This document shows positions 1 to 5,879 of a stretch of 10,535 nt of DNA, one piece after another. The stretch lies in NCBI GenBank assembly GCA_945788445.1, contig CALZMA010000017.1, positions 1 through 10,535 on the forward strand. The letters run 5' to 3'. The position numbers and the translations under genes are program-made. The notes under the pieces were generated by a model. That model was not told where the DNA came from and did no database searches. It saw nothing but the letters and a program-made list of their open reading frames with translations. Source of the stretch: an uncultured Bacteroidales bacterium (GTDB lineage: Bacteria; Bacteroidota; Bacteroidia; Bacteroidales; Bacteroidaceae). How positions within the stretch are numbered: position 1 is the first letter of the stretch; every line of letters starts with the position of its first letter.

Positions 1-67
1 AGTGCGTTTTCTCGCCAAGCCCAAGTGAGCAAGCTCCCTTGGGTCTTTTGGCTTATCGAAAACGTTC
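1..67. repeat. 67-bp palindromic intergenic repeat, copy 1
   Basis: This stretch is repeated at 4428-4494 with 64 of 67 bases identical. It folds as an imperfect hairpin: 5-11 pairs with 58-64, 14-18 with 48-52, 20-25 with 38-43 (CCCAAG/CTTGGG), and 27-29 with 34-36 around a short CAAG loop. It sits directly against the TAG stop of the minus-strand antiporter gene, so it would form the first part of that transcript's 3' end. Neither arm is followed by a T-run, so it is not a simple intrinsic terminator. It could extend left of the window, because the match starts at base 1. The family is not recognised; a REP/BIME-like or 3'-UTR element is the best description. Confidence 0.75.
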
Positions 68-1464
68 TATTGGAGGAAGAAGAGCTGCAAGGCCCAGACG
101 AGCGCACCGGCCGCGAAACCGGCGGCCACCTTCGGAGTGATGTGGCGCAGGTACCAGCCAAACGTCACCTCCTCCATACGCATGAGCAGCAGGCCGGCCA
201 CGGTGCCCGTAGCGAGGAGCGAGCCGCCCATGGCCGCGCCGTAGCTGAGCATCGGCCAGAACTCGCTGCCCGGGGCAAACGCCGCCAGCTGGCTCCAGGC
301 GGGAAGGGTGGGGGAGGAGCAGATGACTGCATTGCCCACCACCGTCGGCACGGCTCCGAAGAAGGCACTGCCGAAGGTCGAACAGAGTGCCACCACGTAG
401 GGATTGTCGAGGCCCGGCACTCCCCACGAGAGCACCGTGGCCGGCAGGCCCGTTTCCACCAGGGCACCGAACATCAGCGTGAGTCCTACAAAGAAGAGGA
501 GCTGCTGGAGGTTGGCATATTGCAGGGCCAGGGGAAGGCGGCGCGAAGTCATGCGGTCGCTGCCCAGGAGCTGTCGGTTGCAGAGTTCGTCCACAATCCA
601 GAGCAGGCCGAGCACGCAGAGTGCGCCGACGAACGGGGGGAGCTGCGTGATGCGGTGGAAGGTGGGGATAAACCAAAGTCCGCCCACGCCGACGAGCAGC
701 ATCAGCAGCCGTTGCGTGCGGTTCAGCACCGTGTCGTCGCCGCGGTAGGGCAGGCGCGTCTGGGCAAACTCGATGCGGTGGGGGAGTCCGCGGTGGAGCA
801 GGAGGAGCATCACGCCGAGGGCCGCTATCGTGGGCAGGCAGAGCGAGGCAAAGAAGTCCGTGGGCACGATGAGTCCGGCCGTCCAAAGGCGGAGCGTGGT
901 GATGTCGCCGATAGCCGTGATGGCTCCGCCGCAGTTGGCGGCCAGTACAATGACGGTGCAGTAGATGCGCCGCAGGCGGTCGGTCTGGAGTAAGGGATGA
1001 ACGATGGAAAAGAGAAGGACAACGGTGACGAGGTTGTCCAAGTTCGCCGAGAGCAGGAAGGCCAATGCAGCCAGTTTCCAGAGCAGTTTCTTCGGCTTGC
1101 GCGTCTTGAGCCACTCCTGTGCAAAGTCGAAGCAGCCGTTGCCCGAGAGCACTTCTACAATCGTTGTGGTGGCAAGCAGGAAGAGCACCACGCCCGCCAT
1201 TTCCGCCGCATAGCGGAGGAATACGTGTTCGGCAATAAAGGTCTTGATGGTCCGTGCCGTGTGTTGCACGGTTTCTTGTTGTAGAAAGCTTAGGTATTCA
1301 GCGCCATGCTGTTGGGTAACGAAGTCTGTGCCGTAAGCGATGTAGAGCATCCAGCAACACACGCCTGCAAACATTGCAACGGCAGCTTTGTTCAGTCGGT
1401 TGAAAGCTTCGGTTGCAATTAGAAAAAGTCCGATGGAGAAAACTGCGAATAGAACGATATGCAT
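67..1464 (-). CDS. nhaD: NhaD-type Na+/H+ antiporter
   Basis: This 465-residue polytopic inner-membrane protein most likely exchanges Na+ (or Li+) for protons, supporting sodium and pH homeostasis. It belongs to the ion-transporter superfamily that includes ArsB and NhaD. About a dozen hydrophobic segments are visible, starting with residues 2-18 and ending with 445-464. Family-like motifs are ATTTIVEVL (98-106), NLDNLVTVVL (141-150) with a membrane-embedded Asp, and NCGGAITAIGDITTLRLW (177-194), which matches the conserved GG...IGD..T..LW signature of NhaD. A second polar break, FFGAVPTVVGNAVI (368-381), fits the other half of the inverted-repeat fold. Length is normal for the family. The ATG at 1464 is the first in-frame start and lies 48 bp from the tRNA gene upstream; I see no TAnnTTTG box in that gap, so transcription may come from the tRNA promoter. 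The gene looks intact. Substrate choice within the superfamily is inferred. Confidence 0.85.
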   Translation of the reverse strand: MHIVLFAVFSIGLFLIATEAFNRLNKAAVAMFAGVCCWMLYIAYGTDFVTQQHGAEYLSFLQQETVQHTARTIKTFIAEHVFLRYAAEMAGVVLFLLATTTIVEVLSGNGCFDFAQEWLKTRKPKKLLWKLAALAFLLSANLDNLVTVVLLFSIVHPLLQTDRLRRIYCTVIVLAANCGGAITAIGDITTLRLWTAGLIVPTDFFASLCLPTIAALGVMLLLLHRGLPHRIEFAQTRLPYRGDDTVLNRTQRLLMLLVGVGGLWFIPTFHRITQLPPFVGALCVLGLLWIVDELCNRQLLGSDRMTSRRLPLALQYANLQQLLFFVGLTLMFGALVETGLPATVLSWGVPGLDNPYVVALCSTFGSAFFGAVPTVVGNAVICSSPTLPAWSQLAAFAPGSEFWPMLSYGAAMGGSLLATGTVAGLLLMRMEEVTFGWYLRHITPKVAAGFAAGALVWALQLFFLQ

Positions 1465-1512
1465 TGAGTCTATATAAAGGATTGATTCTCTAATGCTAAT
1501 GCGAAGGCTTTG

Positions 1513-1585
1513 AGCGGCAAACGGGGCTCGAACCCGCGACCCTTGGCTTGGGAAGCCAATGCTCTACCAACTGAGCTACTGCCGC
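1513..1585 (-). tRNA. tRNA-Gly (anticodon CCC)
   Basis: Read on the minus strand this is a complete 73-nt cloverleaf. The acceptor stem GCGGCAG pairs with TTGCCGC (ending in G-U), the D-arm contains AGCTCAGTTGGTAGAGC, and the anticodon stem TTGGC/GCCAA carries loop TTCCCAA, which gives anticodon CCC for glycine codon GGG. The T-arm has the invariant GGTTCGAGCC. The discriminator base is T (1513) and the 3' CCA is not encoded, so it must be added enzymatically. A consensus promoter lies just upstream (1604-1634). No terminator is visible before the antiporter gene 48 bp downstream. Confidence 0.95.
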
Positions 1586-1603
1586 ATTCGCTTATTTCGA
1601 GTG

Positions 1604-1634
1604 CAAATATAGTGTAAACCGCAAGCAAAGCAAA
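1604..1634 (-). promoter_or_regulatory. Bacteroidota-type promoter of tRNA-Gly
   Basis: On the minus strand a TTTG -33 box (complement of 1631-1634) is followed after 19 nt by a perfect TAnnTTTG -7 box, TATATTTG (complement of 1604-1611). This is the primary sigma-factor consensus known from Bacteroides. Initiation is expected roughly at 1595-1598, leaving a 5' leader of about 10 nt before the mature tRNA. It may also drive the antiporter gene behind the tRNA. Confidence 0.8.
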
Positions 1635-1679
1635 GGAAAAGCACAATATTTTTCATTTTACTTTGCAAATGTGTGAGCT

Positions 1680-1710
1680 ATTGTTTGTTGTTAAAGGAAA
1701 ACTATGCTTG
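1680..1710 (+). promoter_or_regulatory. Possible promoter of the TonB-dependent receptor
   Basis: The best candidate in the divergent gap is TATGCTTG (1703-1710, one mismatch to TAnnTTTG) preceded at 19 nt by ATTG (1680-1683, one mismatch to TTTG). It would start transcription near 1717 and leave a leader of about 34 nt. Alternatives such as the TACTTTG at 1659-1665 lack a -33 partner. The rest of 1586-1750 is AT-rich and shows no other gene. Confidence 0.35.
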
Positions 1711-1737
1711 CCTCGCACAATAAATAACGTTGCAGCG

Positions 1738-1758
1738 CGTTTCATTTATTATGAAACG
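1738..1758 (+). promoter_or_regulatory. Hairpin enclosing the receptor start codon
   Basis: CGTTTCAT (1738-1745) and ATGAAACG (1751-1758) form a perfect 8-bp inverted repeat around the 5-nt loop TTATT. The right arm begins with the ATG of the receptor gene, so in the mRNA the start codon would be base-paired. The first codons also form the 10-bp palindrome GAAACGTTTC (1753-1762). The pairing is visible in the sequence; a role in limiting or regulating translation is inference. Confidence 0.5.
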
Positions 1759-4159
1759 TTTCAAACACTACATATTGCCCCTTTTGCTCCTGCTCCTTTC
1801 GGTCTGGGTAGCCTTGCCGGTGGAGGCGCAGCGCAGGGCGCGCATATTCGGACAGGTGAAGGACGACACCGGTGCCCCCATCGAACTGGCCACCGTGAGA
1901 GTGGCCAGCCAGAACGTGATGACGCTGACCAACCTCCGCGGCGAATATTCGCTGTGGGTGGAGACCGCCGACAGCGTCCGCGTTATCTACTCCATGATTG
2001 GCTACGAAACGCGCCGCCGCCTGCTTCGCCAGCCTGTCGACAGCGTGCGTCTCGACGTGGTCCTCCCGCTCTACGAGAAGGGCACGCTCGGAACCGCCGT
2101 AGTCACGGGACAGGGAGTGCAGACGGGGACAACCCAGCGTATCACCAAGCCCGACACGCATTTCCAGCCCTCCACCACTGGCAACGGCATTGAGGAAATC
2201 ATTGCCACCCAGGCGGGCGTATCTACCCACAACGAACTCTCTTCGCAATACAACGTGCGCGGCGGTTCGTTCGATGAAAACTGCGTCTACCTCAACGGCG
2301 TCGAGGTCTACCGCCCGCTGCTCGTCCGTTCGGGCCAGCAGGAGGGCCTCTCCGTTATCAACCCCGACATGACGGAGCGCATCGACTTCTCCACCGGCGG
2401 TTTCGAGGCACGCTACGGCGACCGCATGTCGTCCGTGCTCGACATCACCTACAAGCGTCCCGAAGCCTTCGAGGCCTCCGCCTCCGCTTCGATGCTCGGC
2501 GCTTCAACCTATCTCGGCTGGGGCAACCGCCGCGTCAGCTTTATGACCTCCGTGCGCTACAAGACCACCAAGAGCCTCATGGGGACGACCGACACGAAGG
2601 CGGAATACGAACCCAAGTACCTCGACTACCAGGCCTACTTCAGCTACCGCCCCAACCAGCGGTGGTCGTTCGAAGTGCTGGGCAACTACTCCGACAACCA
2701 GTACAAGTTCCGCCCCGAAAGCCGCGAAACTTCCTTCGGCACCATGAACGATGCCAAGAAGTTCAAGGTCTATTTCGACGGCGGCGAGAACGACCTCTTC
2801 CGCACGCTCTTCGGTGCGGCCACGCTGACGCGCCACTTCGGCCCCAACACGTACCTCGCCCTCCAGGGCTCCGCCTTCAAGACCCGCGAACGCGAAACCT
2901 ACGACATCCAGGGCGAGTACTGGCTGAGCGAGGCCACGGGACAGGAGCAGCTGGGCGTGGGCACCTACATGGAGCACGCCCGCAACCGCCTCGAAGCCAC
3001 CGTGGGCAACGTGGGCCTGCGCTTCCGCACGAAGCTCAACGCCCACACGCTGCAGGCGGGACTCAACTGGACCAGCGAGTCTGTCAAGGAGAATGCCCGC
3101 GAGTGGGAGATGAGAGACTCCATGGGCTATTCGCTCCCCACCGACCCGCTGACCATGCGCCTCATCTACAGCCAGCGTTCCTCCACCGACATCCAGACCG
3201 TGCGCTTCGCCGCCTTCGTGCAGGACAGCTGGCGCTTCAAGACCGCGATGGGCCTGTTCAACTTCACCTACGGCGTGCGCCTGAGCCATTGGGACTGGAA
3301 CGACGAAACCCTCTTCTCGCCCCGTGCCTCGCTCGGTCTGCTCCCCGCCTTTTCCGACAACTGGACCTTCCGCTTTGCCACGGGTGTCTACTACCAGGCA
3401 CCTTTTTATAAAGAACTGAAAGACACCACCCTCGTGAACGGCTTGTCGACCGTGAGGCTCAACCGCGAGATTCGTTCGCAGCGTTCCATCCACTTCGTGG
3501 CCGGGGCCGACTACACCTTCCGCATGGCGGGCCGCCCCTACAAGTTCACGGCCGAAGCCTACTACAAGGCGCTCTCCAACCTCATTCCCTACAGCGTGGA
3601 CAACGTGCGCATCGTCTACTACGGGCGCAACGCGGCCAAGGGCTATGCGGCCGGCGTGGACTTCAAGCTATACGGCGAATTTGTGCCCGGCACCGACTCG
3701 TGGCTCACGCTCTCGCTGATGCGCACGAAGGAGCAGATAGACGGCGTGTGGATACCCCGTCCCACGGACCAGCGCTACAACCTCTCGCTCTACTTCACCG
3801 ACTATTTCCCCGGCACCACGCGCTGGCGCTTCACGCTCAAGGCAGCCCTGGCCGATGGCCTCCCCTTCACGGCACCGCGCACGGAGCGCACCTCGCGTAT
3901 GTGGCGTCCCTCGGCCTACAAGCGCGTGGATATGGGTGCGAGCTACCGCCTCGTGAACAACGAGGACCGCCACCTCTCCTCGGGCCTCCTCCGCTGGGTG
4001 CGGAACGTCTGGGTCGGCGCCGACTGCTTCAACCTGCTCGGTATCGACAACGTCAATTCCTACTATTGGGTCACGGACATCACCAACCGCCAGTACGCCG
4101 TGCCCAACTACCTCACGGGGCGCCTGCTGAACCTGCGCCTCCACGTGGATTTCAAGTGA
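1751..4159 (+). CDS. TonB-dependent outer-membrane receptor
   Basis: This 802-residue outer-membrane protein is predicted to import an unknown ligand using energy from TonB-ExbB-ExbD. Residues 1-26 are a clear Sec signal peptide (MKRFK, then a leucine-rich core, cleavage after VEA before Gln27). Residues about 31-105 resemble the carboxypeptidase-regulatory-like domain common in Bacteroidota receptors (ARIFGQVKDDTGAPIELATV). Residues about 140-235 are the plug, with QYNVRGGSFDENCVYLNGVEV (167 onward) and FSTGGFEARYGDRMSSVLDI. The remainder is alternating beta strands typical of the 22-strand barrel. I chose the ATG at 1751 because it directly precedes the signal peptide; the in-frame TTG at 1730 would add seven residues in front of it. 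No SusD-like gene follows, so this is probably not a SusC-type glycan importer, and substrate cannot be told. No riboswitch is seen upstream. Confidence 0.92.
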   Translation: MKRFKHYILPLLLLLLSVWVALPVEAQRRARIFGQVKDDTGAPIELATVRVASQNVMTLTNLRGEYSLWVETADSVRVIYSMIGYETRRRLLRQPVDSVRLDVVLPLYEKGTLGTAVVTGQGVQTGTTQRITKPDTHFQPSTTGNGIEEIIATQAGVSTHNELSSQYNVRGGSFDENCVYLNGVEVYRPLLVRSGQQEGLSVINPDMTERIDFSTGGFEARYGDRMSSVLDITYKRPEAFEASASASMLGASTYLGWGNRRVSFMTSVRYKTTKSLMGTTDTKAEYEPKYLDYQAYFSYRPNQRWSFEVLGNYSDNQYKFRPESRETSFGTMNDAKKFKVYFDGGENDLFRTLFGAATLTRHFGPNTYLALQGSAFKTRERETYDIQGEYWLSEATGQEQLGVGTYMEHARNRLEATVGNVGLRFRTKLNAHTLQAGLNWTSESVKENAREWEMRDSMGYSLPTDPLTMRLIYSQRSSTDIQTVRFAAFVQDSWRFKTAMGLFNFTYGVRLSHWDWNDETLFSPRASLGLLPAFSDNWTFRFATGVYYQAPFYKELKDTTLVNGLSTVRLNREIRSQRSIHFVAGADYTFRMAGRPYKFTAEAYYKALSNLIPYSVDNVRIVYYGRNAAKGYAAGVDFKLYGEFVPGTDSWLTLSLMRTKEQIDGVWIPRPTDQRYNLSLYFTDYFPGTTRWRFTLKAALADGLPFTAPRTERTSRMWRPSAYKRVDMGASYRLVNNEDRHLSSGLLRWVRNVWVGADCFNLLGIDNVNSYYWVTDITNRQYAVPNYLTGRLLNLRLHVDFK

Positions 4160-4226
4160 CCCGCCCCGCTCTTCTCCCCCAAAAGGGAAGCGGTAAAGAT
4201 TAAATTTGTAAAATGTTCATGATATA

Positions 4227-4258
4227 TTTGGCAGTTACCTTTTAACGGCTTACATTTG
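4227..4258 (+). promoter_or_regulatory. Consensus promoter facing an ORF-less region
   Basis: TTTG (4227-4230), a 20-nt spacer and TACATTTG (4251-4258) match the Bacteroidota TTTG / TAnnTTTG promoter. It points toward 4265-4419, which has no ATG, so it would drive a non-coding transcript. Another -7-like box, TAAATTTG (4201-4208), lacks a -33 partner. Confidence 0.65.
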
Positions 4259-4264
4259 CACCGT

Positions 4265-4419
4265 TATCCTACATACAATCTTTTTACCTTAATTCCCGAT
4301 TCTTCAGGAAAATAAAGTCGAAAGCCTTTATTTAGTGTGAAGATTGGGGCGCGTAAGCGACTAATACCTATCGAAAACAGTAAAAGGCGTCACGTTGTGA
4401 AACGTGACGCCTCTTTTTG
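4265..4419 (+). ncRNA. Candidate small RNA, about 155 nt
   Basis: A consensus promoter upstream and a strong intrinsic terminator downstream bracket about 155 nt with no ATG. The segment is structured. CCC (4295-4297) pairs with GGG (4347-4349), TCTTC (4301-4305) with GAAGA (4339-4343), and AAATAAAG (4310-4317) with CTTTATTT (4326-4333) around an 8-nt loop, giving a 55-nt hairpin with two internal loops. A small CGC-GTAA-GCG hairpin follows (4351-4360), then the terminator stem. In addition 4280-4287 can pair with 4380-4387, closing the whole structure and competing with the base of the terminator. Ends are estimates from the promoter and terminator. I do not recognise the family; 6S RNA and a receptor 3'-UTR product are alternatives. 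There is no downstream plus-strand gene, so a riboswitch is unlikely. Confidence 0.4.
4385..4418 (+). terminator. Rho-independent terminator, probably bidirectional
   Basis: AGGCGTCACGTT (4385-4396) and AACGTGACGCCT (4401-4412) form a perfect 12-bp stem with a GTGA loop, followed by CTTTTTG on the plus strand. In the opposite direction the stem is followed by TTTAC, so it can also stop minus-strand transcripts coming from the FKBP gene. It separates the convergent receptor/small-RNA and FKBP units. Confidence 0.88.
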
Positions 4420-4427
4420 TTCTTAAA

Positions 4428-4494
4428 AGTGCGATTTCTCGCCAAGCCCAAGTGAGCAAGCTCCCTTGGGTCTTTTGGCTTAACGAAATCGTTC
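4428..4494. repeat. 67-bp palindromic intergenic repeat, copy 2
   Basis: This copy matches 1-67 over its full length with three differences: T to A at repeat position 7, T to A at 56 and A to T at 62. Positions 7 and 62 pair in the outer stem, so the first and third changes preserve the pair; position 56 is in an internal loop. It lies 66 bp beyond the stop codon of the minus-strand FKBP gene and just before the terminator at 4385-4412 in that direction. Both copies are thus in 3' regions of minus-strand genes, in the same orientation. Similarity ends at 4494. Confidence 0.8.
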
Positions 4495-4522
4495 GTTGCG
4501 CCCGATGCTTCCCCGGGATGGT

Positions 4523-4556
4523 GGCTTGCTTTGGATTGCCGGACAAAGCCTAAGCC
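4523..4556 (-). other. Hairpin in the FKBP 3' region
   Basis: GGCTT (4523-4527) pairs with AAGCC (4552-4556), and GCTTTG (4528-4533) with CAAAGC (4544-4549), separated by a 2-nt bulge, around a 10-nt loop. It starts 5 nt after the FKBP stop codon. It has no T-run, so it may stabilise the mRNA 3' end rather than terminate; function is unknown. Confidence 0.4.
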
Positions 4557-4560
4557 CTGC

Positions 4561-4959
4561 CTACGCGATGCCCAGCAGTTCAATTTCGAAGATGAGGGTG
4601 GAGCCGCCGGGAATGCCGGGCTGCGAAAACTTGCCGTAGCCCATTTCGGCGGGAATGTAGACTTCCCACTTGTCGCCCACGCACATCTGCTGCATGGCAA
4701 TGATCCAGCCCTCGATGAGGTCGCAGAGGCGGAAGGCCAGCGGGGCACCGCCGCGGCTGCTGTCGAACTTCTTGCCGTTGATGGTGCGGCCCGTGTAGTG
4801 GGCGGTGACGATGCTTCGGGGCGAGGGATGCTTCCCGTCCGCCTTGCCCTCGGCCAACACCTTATAATATATACCTTTGTCGAGCGCCTTCACGCCCTCT
4901 TCCTGTGCCTTGGCCGTAAGCCAATCCTTGTTCGCTTGTGCGTATTCTCTTTTGTTCAT
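4561..4959 (-). CDS. FKBP-type peptidyl-prolyl cis-trans isomerase
   Basis: This 132-residue protein is a single-domain FKBP that should catalyse cis-trans isomerisation of Xaa-Pro bonds in folding proteins. There is no signal peptide or lipobox, so it acts in the cytoplasm, unlike many FKBPs of this phylum. Residues 1-35 form a charged helical lead-in, and the FKBP fold covers about 45-132. Active-site pocket residues are recognisable: Y55 in HYTG, F65-D66 in KKFDSS, I82 and W85 in LIEGWIIAM, Y108 in MGYG, and F124 in STLIFEIELL. The usual IPPNS loop reads IPGGS. The gene follows the SDR gene in the same direction with a 93-bp gap holding a hairpin and no clear promoter, so the two are probably cotranscribed. 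A link between their functions is not evident. Confidence 0.92.
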   Translation of the reverse strand: MNKREYAQANKDWLTAKAQEEGVKALDKGIYYKVLAEGKADGKHPSPRSIVTAHYTGRTINGKKFDSSRGGAPLAFRLCDLIEGWIIAMQQMCVGDKWEVYIPAEMGYGKFSQPGIPGGSTLIFEIELLGIA

Positions 4960-4977
4960 GGGGCTATGTATGTTTTG

Positions 4978-5012
4978 TTTGCGGAGATGTAGCCCGCAGG
5001 GCTATCTTCTCC
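4978..5012 (-). other. Intergenic hairpin between SDR and FKBP genes
   Basis: TAGCCC (4990-4995) and GGGCTA (4999-5004) pair around a 3-nt loop, and GGAGA (4983-4987) pairs with TCTCC (5008-5012) outside a small internal loop. In the SDR-FKBP transcript it would lie in the spacer about 24 nt before the FKBP start, where it might act in mRNA processing or differential expression. A diverged relative lies at 5832-5860. Confidence 0.4.
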
Positions 5013-5052
5013 GTTGCTTGGTTCTTCTTTATTTGTTCTTCTGTCAAAAGTC

Positions 5053-5760
5053 CTATTCCTCCAGCCTCCAGCCGAAGTCGCCGTGGTAAATCATTTGTCG
5101 CGTCATGCCGCCGTCAATGCAGATGTTCTCGCCCGTGATGAAGCCCGCCTTGTCCGAGCAGAGGAAGAGCACCATATTCGCAATGTCCAGCGGTGTGCCC
5201 ACGCGGCCCGCGGGCTGCTGCGAGGCATCCGGCCCGTCGTAGACCCTGAAGTCCGTGTCAATCCAGCCCGGCGAAATGGAGTTCACCCGTGCCTTTCCCC
5301 TGAGCGTCACCGACAGGGCGTGGGTGAGGGCCGCAATGCCGCCTTTGGCCGCCGTGTAGCTCTCGGTTTGCGGTTGGCTCATGCGGTCGCGCGAGGAAGA
5401 GATGTTCACGACGGAAGCCCCTTCGGCGAGGTGCGGCGCCAGCAGTTTCACCAAGTAGAAGGGCGCGGCCACACCCACAGCCAGGGCATACTGAAAGTCC
5501 TCCCAGCTACAGTCGTCCAGACCCTTCATCAGCGGCAGCGCATTGTTCACGATGTAGTCCACCTTGCCATACCGCCCGATGGTCTCCGCCGCAAAGGCTT
5601 CCAGCACCTCCTTCCGGGAAATGTCGCCAACGAAATGCTCGCCCTCGCGCACGTCCACGACAGCCACCGAAGCGCCCCGCTTGCGAAACTCCTCGGCGAT
5701 ACATTCTCCTATGCCGTGCGCGCCGCCGGTGACGACGGCTACCTTGTCCTTAAAATCCAT
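5053..5760 (-). CDS. Short-chain dehydrogenase/reductase (SDR) family oxidoreductase
   Basis: This 235-residue cytoplasmic enzyme is a classical SDR, expected to oxidise or reduce a hydroxyl or carbonyl group with NAD(H) or NADP(H). The Rossmann motif TGGAHGIG is at 11-18. D36 at the end of the second beta strand (VAVVDV) suggests a preference for NAD(H). NNA is at 72-74, the catalytic Ser is in NISSS (121-123), and YxxxK is Y135/K139, followed by SPG (163-165). The Asn of the usual catalytic tetrad (normally VN in the helix before AAPF) is replaced by Gly96. Substrate cannot be told. I chose the ATG at 5760 over the one at 5784 because MDFKDKVAVVTGG is the normal SDR start, an AAAGG lies 7 nt upstream, and the -7 box at 5786-5793 would put initiation near the upstream ATG. 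Confidence 0.88.
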   Translation of the reverse strand: MDFKDKVAVVTGGAHGIGECIAEEFRKRGASVAVVDVREGEHFVGDISRKEVLEAFAAETIGRYGKVDYIVNNALPLMKGLDDCSWEDFQYALAVGVAAPFYLVKLLAPHLAEGASVVNISSSRDRMSQPQTESYTAAKGGIAALTHALSVTLRGKARVNSISPGWIDTDFRVYDGPDASQQPAGRVGTPLDIANMVLFLCSDKAGFITGENICIDGGMTRQMIYHGDFGWRLEE

Positions 5761-5785
5761 AATGTACCTTTTGTTCTTGTGCATG

Positions 5786-5793
5786 CAAAAGTA
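5786..5793 (-). promoter_or_regulatory. -7 box of the SDR-FKBP transcript
   Basis: The minus strand reads TACTTTTG here, a perfect TAnnTTTG. No TTTG is found 19-20 nt upstream, so the -33 element is poor. Initiation near 5779 would leave a leader of about 19 nt before the SDR start. Confidence 0.5.
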
Positions 5794-5831
5794 AGGAATT
5801 CATCTGTACGCATCCTTCCCGCAGGTGCAGA

Positions 5832-5860
5832 TTTGCCGTGAATATCCGCGAGGCTATCTT
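5832..5860. repeat. Diverged relative of the 4978-5008 element
   Basis: Both stretches begin with TTTGC and share CCGC and GGCTATCTT in the same order and orientation (31 nt at 4978-5008, 29 nt here). The hairpin is weaker in this copy. It lies in the gap between the brxL stop and the SDR promoter, where I see no clear terminator. Common ancestry is tentative. Confidence 0.3.
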
Positions 5861-5879
5861 GCGAAGTGGCTGCGTCCAG

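Noticed and set aside
1730..1750. Upstream TTG start extending the receptor by seven residues
   Set aside because: It would put extra residues before a well-formed signal peptide, and an ATG at 1751 begins exactly at that peptide.
2504..3493. Long minus-strand ORF (329 codons) inside the receptor gene, and similar long antisense ORFs at 25-993 and 6909-7481
   Set aside because: They lie opposite genes with clear family motifs, have low-complexity Arg/Ala/Gly/His-rich translations and no recognisable domain. High GC at third codon positions of the true genes explains their length.
1751..4159. SusC-type glycan importer
   Set aside because: No SusD-like lipoprotein gene follows, and the protein at 802 residues is shorter than typical SusC proteins of about 1000.
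4340..4380. Slight resemblance of this stretch (GTAAGCG ... ACTAAT) to the 3' end of 23S rRNA, next to a terminator
   Set aside because: The matching words are very short and the intervening helices of 23S rRNA are missing, so a ribosomal RNA remnant is not supported.
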